Shown here in pieces: positions 14,890-18,210 of a stretch of 18,210 nucleotides of DNA (positions are counted from its first letter, which is position 1; each line of letters starts with the position of its first letter). The stretch is taken from contig CAADVN010000280.1 in assembly GCA_900752445.1 (NCBI GenBank), positions 1-18,210 of the forward strand. The letters run 5' to 3'. The notes under the pieces are model-generated. The model worked only from the letters and a program-made list of their open reading frames with translations. It searched no databases and was not told where the DNA came from. This stretch comes from an uncultured Oscillospiraceae bacterium. Lineage in GTDB: Bacteria > Bacillota > Clostridia > Oscillospirales > Oscillospiraceae. Position numbers and translations under genes: made by a program.

Positions 14890-14958
14890 GCGGGCCGGTT
14901 TCAGCGACGATCAATACCCTAAAAAGGTTTGGTCTTTGCTGAAACCGGCCCGCTTTTT
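14890..14958 (+). other. Long 16-bp inverted repeat with T-tract at the element end
   Basis: GCGGGCCGGTTTCAGC (14890-14905) is repeated as a perfect inverse at 14938-14953 across a 32-nt AT-richer loop, followed by TTTTT (14954-14958). It starts two bases after the tRNA homology ends, so it is the first thing in the element. It could be a terminator that insulates the element on the plus strand, or part of the recombination or transfer site. From 14959 to 15126 I see no gene, only the weaker inverted repeat listed next. Confidence 0.65.
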
Positions 14959-15062
14959 GTGATTTTCGGCCAGAATTGTTCCTGGGGCAATTTTGACGTC
15001 TCCCCTGCCTCGCTCCCTGTATCTCACGCGGCTGCCAAGCGGGTCACACAACGCATTTTCGC

Positions 15063-15106
15063 CCCCGGATGCAAACGCAGTACCCTCGCCGTGTTCGCAT
15101 CCGGGG
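15063..15106 (+). other. Inverted repeat in the parB-like gene leader
   Basis: CCCCGGATGC (15063-15072) and its inverse GCATCCGGGG (15097-15106) are separated by 24 nt and end 20 bp before the parB-like start, just upstream of its ribosome site (TTAGGAGGG). A partition-protein binding site, an operator or a leader hairpin are all possible; none can be chosen from sequence. Confidence 0.45.
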
Positions 15107-15126
15107 ACGTCATTTTAGGAGGGATT

Positions 15127-15999
15127 ATGTCAGCAAAGAGTGATTCCAAGTCGGATGTTGTCGTAAAGCTCCCCATAGGCAGTCTGAGGGACTTCTCCGG
15201 TCATCCGTACAAGGTGCGCGACGACGAATCCATGCGTGAAACAGCGGAAAGCGTCAAGACTTTTGGGGTTCTCGTGCCTATCATCGTCAGGCCCTGTGAC
15301 GGCGGCAGATATGAAATAATTTCCGGCCACAGACGCAAACGTGCCTGTGAGCTGGCCGGTATTGACGCCATGCCAGCTATAGTCCGTGACCTCGACGATG
15401 ATGCCGCCACCATTGTGATGGTAGATTCCAACCTTCAACGCGAAAACGTCCTCCCTTCTGAACGCGCTCAGGCGTATAAAATGAAGCTGGAAGCTATGAA
15501 ACGGCAGGCTGGTCGTCCTTCAAAAGAAAATGTGTCCCAAGTTGGGACACAAAAACGTTCGGATCAAATTATGGCTGAAGAACTCGGTGAAAGCCGCAAT
15601 CAAATCCAGCGTTACATCCGCCTCACGGAGCTTGCGCCGGAGCTGCAAGAGATGGTAGATAACAAGAAGATAGCGTTTACCCCGGCGGTAGAGTTGTCGT
15701 ACTTATCTGAGAGCGAGCAACAGCTTCTTCTCGACGCCATGGACAGCGAACAGGCCACGCCGTCGCTGTCACAGGCACAGAGGCTCAAGCAGTTCTCCCA
15801 GCGCGGCGAGCTGACTGCCGAGGTCATGCGGGCGATCATGTCCGAGGAGAAGAAGCCGGAGATAGACCGCATCACCATCACCGGCGACAGGCTGCGCAAA
15901 TACTTCCCGCGCTCCTACACGCCGAAGCAGATGGAGGAGACCATCATCAAGCTGCTGGAACAGTGGCAGAAGCGCAGAAAGCGCGAGGCGGAGCGATAA
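15127..15999 (+). CDS. ParB/Spo0J-family protein of an integrative element
   Basis: The 290-residue protein has the ParB N-terminal domain: VVKLPIGSLRDFSGHPYKV, GVLVPIIVRPCDGGRYEIIS, and the nucleotide-contacting GHRRKRACELAG motif at about residues 69-80, then the conserved DSNLQRENVLPSERAQAYKM helix. A helix-turn-helix region follows (ELGESRNQIQRYIRLTELAPELQEMVD). I chose ATG 15127 because of the AGGAGG 5 nt upstream; a longer in-frame opening from 14929 would read through the inverted repeats and lacks a site. Proteins of this type head the replication/partition module of Firmicutes conjugative elements. Its place just inside attL, followed by a terminator and a DUF6017 protein, fits that role. 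Whether it segregates DNA or acts as a regulator is unknown. Confidence 0.88.
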   Translation: MSAKSDSKSDVVVKLPIGSLRDFSGHPYKVRDDESMRETAESVKTFGVLVPIIVRPCDGGRYEIISGHRRKRACELAGIDAMPAIVRDLDDDAATIVMVDSNLQRENVLPSERAQAYKMKLEAMKRQAGRPSKENVSQVGTQKRSDQIMAEELGESRNQIQRYIRLTELAPELQEMVDNKKIAFTPAVELSYLSESEQQLLLDAMDSEQATPSLSQAQRLKQFSQRGELTAEVMRAIMSEEKKPEIDRITITGDRLRKYFPRSYTPKQMEETIIKLLEQWQKRRKREAER

Positions 16000-16014
16000 T
16001 TCAATACATATCCT

Positions 16015-16047
16015 AAGCCGGACAGTGCGTGAACTGCCCGGCTTTTT
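16015..16047 (+). terminator. Terminator after the parB-like gene
   Basis: Stem AAGCCGG-A-CAGT (16015-16026) / ACTG-C-CCGGCTT (16033-16044), with a 6-nt loop and one internal mismatch, runs into a T5 tract (16043-16047). It sits 15 bp past the parB-like stop and only 17 bp before the next start, so the following gene would depend on read-through or on a promoter I cannot see. Confidence 0.85.
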
Positions 16048-16063
16048 GTTTGGAGGTAATCAT

Positions 16064-16657
16064 ATGTACCAGTACAAACCTGAAGATGTAGACTGCAAAT
16101 ACTGCGCCGAGCGGCGTCACAGGCGATGCCAGGCGGCGGGCTGCCCTTGGCTGGCAGAGCGCATAGAGGCCGGGAAAGTGAGCTATGCCACTGTTATCCT
16201 CAAGCTGTTTAGGAACGTCAAAGACGCAGATGTTGTCAGGCGGCTCGGCCAGCTGGTGCAGAGCTTCAGCGGCTCGCTCTGGCTGAGCGCGGAGCATGAA
16301 TTTAATACCCGCCAGCTGCTGCAAAGCGTTGGCTTCGGAGCGTGGAGAGACCCACGCTATTTTTCTGTCCTTTATCTGTTCGGCTCCAACCGCACGCTGC
16401 TCAAACGGGCATGGAACGCCTGCCTGCCGAAAAGGTTCATACCCGAGTACATATGGCTGCACGGCATCAGCCCCCATGACTACGCGCTCATTACTGCTGC
16501 AAAGACCATTTTGGGCGTCGAAGGCTTCGAGGAGGCAATGCCCGCCGAGCTTCTTGCCGACACCGAGGTCATAGACGACGAGGCCTTCCGCCTCATCGTC
16601 AACGCGCTGCTCATAGCCAACTACGGCCCGGCCGTGCTGAAGCTGGGAGGCGGCTGA
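16064..16657 (+). CDS. Element-borne protein of unknown function with N-terminal Cys4 motif
   Basis: The 197-residue protein is not recognised as a named family. Its N-terminus has four Cys, C11-x2-C14-x7-C22-x4-C27 (CKYCAERRHRRCQAAGC), plus His19, which looks like a small zinc-binding knuckle in a basic surround; the rest appears helical. There is no signal peptide or membrane segment. ATG 16064 follows a TTGGAGGTAAT site; a GTG at 16025 in the same frame lies inside the terminator stem and is less likely. It is followed directly by the replication-type gene, whose GTG start comes one base after this stop, so the two are probably translationally coupled. A role in the element's replication or DNA processing is inferred only from position and the putative zinc motif. 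Confidence 0.72.
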   Translation: MYQYKPEDVDCKYCAERRHRRCQAAGCPWLAERIEAGKVSYATVILKLFRNVKDADVVRRLGQLVQSFSGSLWLSAEHEFNTRQLLQSVGFGAWRDPRYFSVLYLFGSNRTLLKRAWNACLPKRFIPEYIWLHGISPHDYALITAAKTILGVEGFEEAMPAELLADTEVIDDEAFRLIVNALLIANYGPAVLKLGGG

Positions 16658-16658
16658 G

Positions 16659-17501
16659 GTGTCTGAGAAATTCCGCATCGAGAAGAAAAGCAACTTCACC
16701 GTCGTGTCCAATGACATCCTCATGAACAACTTCATGTCCATGAAGGCCACCTGTCTGCTCATGAAAATGCTCGGCAAGCCGGACAACTGGGACTACACCA
16801 TAAATGGCATGAAGACCTTCTGCGTGGAAGGCCGGGACGCGATCCGCTCGGCGCTGAAGGAGCTTGAGAAATTCGGCTACCTTGAGCGCCGCAAGGTGCG
16901 AGACAGCCGCGGGAGGTACACGGACATAGAGTACATCATCTACGAGGAGCCAATTTCGCGCCCACCGCATTCGGCTTATCCAGAGTCGGAAAACCCGTCG
17001 CTGGATGACCCGCCTTCGGAAAACCCGCCAGTAATAAATAAAGATATAAACAAGAAAAGAAATAATCAAGAACTGACTCAAGCAAGTATCGATTCTGTTC
17101 CTTCCGGCGCTTCGCGCGAAGGAAGCGAAGATGAAGCGATGTGGCGGGAGATCATAACTGAGAATCTTGAGTCGGACATAGTCCGCGAAGAAAGCGGCTG
17201 TGACCCAGGCATAGTGGACGACATCGTTGAGCTGATGGTCGAGGCCGTCTGCTCGACGCGCCGGTATATCCGGGTCGGCAAGGAGGACAAGCCCGCCGCC
17301 GCTGTGAAGTCCCGGCTGCTGAAGCTGGAGCGCAGGCACCTCGAATACGTCCTCTGGTGCATGGCCAAGAACACTACGGAGGTGCGCAACATACGCGCCT
17401 ATCTGCTGACAGCGCTCTACAACTCGTACTTCTCCGAGAGCAGCGGTATGGCGGCGCAAGTCCAACACGATCTCTACGGCAAGGGAGGTGATGCCGGATA
17501 A
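16659..17501 (+). CDS. Replication-type protein with N-terminal winged helix and C-terminal DUF6017 domain
   Basis: The 280-residue protein has an N-terminal helix-turn-helix domain (about 1-95: FTVVSNDILMNNFMSMKATC... WDYTINGMKTFC... IRSALKELEKFGYLERRKV), of the type found in replication initiators of Firmicutes elements. A Pro/Ser/Asn-rich linker (about 96-145) leads to a C-terminal block matching DUF6017: DDIVELMVEAVCSTRRYIRV, AAAVKSRLLKLERRHLEYVL, NTTEVRNIRAYLLTALYN, and a terminal HDLYG. Family members accompany ParB and relaxase genes in conjugative transposons. The usual RepA N-terminal domain is replaced here by a short winged helix, so 'initiator' is a probable role and not shown. 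The start is GTG 16659, with GGGAGG 8 nt upstream. The linker region (around 17030-17100) is markedly AT-richer than its surroundings. Confidence 0.8.
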   Translation: MSEKFRIEKKSNFTVVSNDILMNNFMSMKATCLLMKMLGKPDNWDYTINGMKTFCVEGRDAIRSALKELEKFGYLERRKVRDSRGRYTDIEYIIYEEPISRPPHSAYPESENPSLDDPPSENPPVINKDINKKRNNQELTQASIDSVPSGASREGSEDEAMWREIITENLESDIVREESGCDPGIVDDIVELMVEAVCSTRRYIRVGKEDKPAAAVKSRLLKLERRHLEYVLWCMAKNTTEVRNIRAYLLTALYNSYFSESSGMAAQVQHDLYGKGGDAG

Positions 17502-17576
17502 AACTCAAACTTCGCCGCTTGGTAGTTCCACCTTAGGCGCTTGCTCGCGCCCGGACAAAAATTGAGGAGGTAAAAC

Positions 17577-18110
17577 ATGAAAAACAAAAACTCGAAGAAG
17601 GAAACGTACAAGAAAGTCGGCATCGGCGTCGGCCTGGTCATCGTCGTCGCCGTCATCATCCTGCTCCTGCTCAGGAGCTGCGGCGCGCCCGCGGACGACC
17701 ACGGCGGCATCGAGTTTGACCCCTCGGCCACTGAGGGCGGCTGGGATGAGGCCGACATGGATGCCATCCGAGACAGCCTCAACGAGAAAGTCGAGGAGGG
17801 CATGATCAACATCTCGATGAACACCTCACCGGTCTTTTCCGACGGCGAATCGGCCGGCAGCCTCATGATCGTCAACGACGACATCAACCGCTACCCCATC
17901 TCCGTCGAGATAACACGCAATGACACCGGCGAGGTCATCTACACCTCGAAGGCGGTGCCGGTCGGCTCCAAGATCGAGTCGGACAAGCTCGACGTCGACC
18001 TTGACGCCGGTACATACGAGTGCACCGCTATGTTCTTCAACCTCGACCCCGACACCGGCGACAAGCTCGGCTCGGCGGGCGTCGTCATCGAACTCACCAT
18101 CCTTGAATAA
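17577..18110 (+). CDS. Membrane-anchored extracytoplasmic protein of the element
   Basis: The 177-residue protein has a Lys/Asn-rich cytoplasmic N-terminus, one membrane segment (about 14-33, VGIGVGLVIVVAVIILLLLR) and an acidic outside domain. The tail (about 75-177) reads as a beta-sandwich: ISMNTSPVF, GSLMIVNDDINRYPISVEIT, GEVIYTSKAVPVGSKIESDK, DAGTYECTAMFFNLDPDTG. The 'RSC' after the membrane segment is not a clean lipobox. ATG 17577 has TTGAGGAGG upstream. Similar small single-pass proteins occur ahead of surface-protein genes in Clostridia conjugative elements, and a secreted-protein gene follows 35 bp later. A part in the cell-surface or conjugation apparatus is inferred. Between 17502 and 17576 I see only a 24-codon frame overlapping a ribosome site, not called. 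Confidence 0.78.
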   Translation: MKNKNSKKETYKKVGIGVGLVIVVAVIILLLLRSCGAPADDHGGIEFDPSATEGGWDEADMDAIRDSLNEKVEEGMINISMNTSPVFSDGESAGSLMIVNDDINRYPISVEITRNDTGEVIYTSKAVPVGSKIESDKLDVDLDAGTYECTAMFFNLDPDTGDKLGSAGVVIELTILE

Positions 18111-18145
18111 GGACAACAAATCTAAAATTCTTTGGAGGTACTCAC

Positions 18146-18210
18146 ATGACTAAAACTCTTCGTAAGCCCGTTACCATGCTGCTCGCGCTCTGCATGGTGT
18201 TCTCCCTCGC
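18146..18210 (+). CDS. Start of a secreted protein (runs off window)
   Basis: ATG 18146 follows TTTGGAGGTACTCAC. The 21 visible residues are a signal peptide (MTKTLRKPVTMLLALCMVFS, then LA), so the product is exported. It lies 35 bp after the membrane-anchored protein gene in the same direction and is probably co-transcribed. The mature domain lies outside the window. Confidence 0.8.
   Translation, partial: MTKTLRKPVTMLLALCMVFSL

Noticed and set aside
14929..15126. N-terminal extension of the ParB-like protein
   Set aside because: It would begin inside the 16-bp inverted repeat and has no ribosome site, while ATG 15127 has AGGAGG at good distance and starts at the family's usual place.
17490..17561. 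24-codon open frame (MPDKTQTSPLG...) between the DUF6017 and membrane-protein genes
   Set aside because: Its ATG lies only one base after the GGAGGT and overlaps the upstream stop; there is no other sign of coding.

Overview
The window looks like the chromosome of a GC-rich anaerobic Clostridia-type Firmicute, plausibly a gut Oscillospiraceae relative. The pointers are strong AGGAGG ribosome sites, a 'LAAC' lipobox lipoprotein start, SLH and InlB-type surface repeats, and a Firmicutes-type integrative element. The taxonomy is inferred from style and not proven.

Left part (1-3630). A copper operon, csoR-copA, runs off the left edge on the minus strand behind a promoter with a perfect CsoR-like operator. 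Next comes a decayed oligopeptide ABC transporter locus on the minus strand. It holds a substrate-binding lipoprotein with an internal deletion and two in-frame TAG codons, and an OppB-like permease that is frameshifted and then cut off and joined to an ApbE-like coding sequence. A broken fragment of a repeat-type surface protein follows.

Centre (3575-12150). This is the most coherent unit. The minus-strand operon is DUF917 protein (S-methyl-thiohydantoin desulfurase family), NCS1 permease, Asp/Glu/hydantoin racemase-family protein, then PepD (Xaa-His dipeptidase), and it ends at a terminator. Upstream of it lies a PucR-family regulator, and divergent from that a tyrosine phenol-lyase/tryptophanase-like PLP lyase. 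The operon and the lyase gene share a promoter architecture: a TTGTCT-N4-AGACAA palindrome (perfect or near-perfect) ending in ACAATTACA, exactly 17 nt, then TAYAAT. This places the operator near -42, as expected for an activator site, and suggests one small regulon for uptake and breakdown of a hydantoin-like or modified amino-acid compound.

Right part (12190-18210). A minus-strand secreted surface protein (GLUG-like Cys-rich repeats, InlB B-repeat, three SLH domains) is open for 820 codons except for two TAG codons. Beyond it lies a 60-nt 3' fragment of tRNA-Ala(CGC), with its own terminator, which marks the left attachment site of an integrative element. The element continues past the window with a 16-bp inverted repeat, a ParB-like protein, a Cys-motif protein, a DUF6017-type replication protein, a membrane-anchored protein and the start of a secreted protein.
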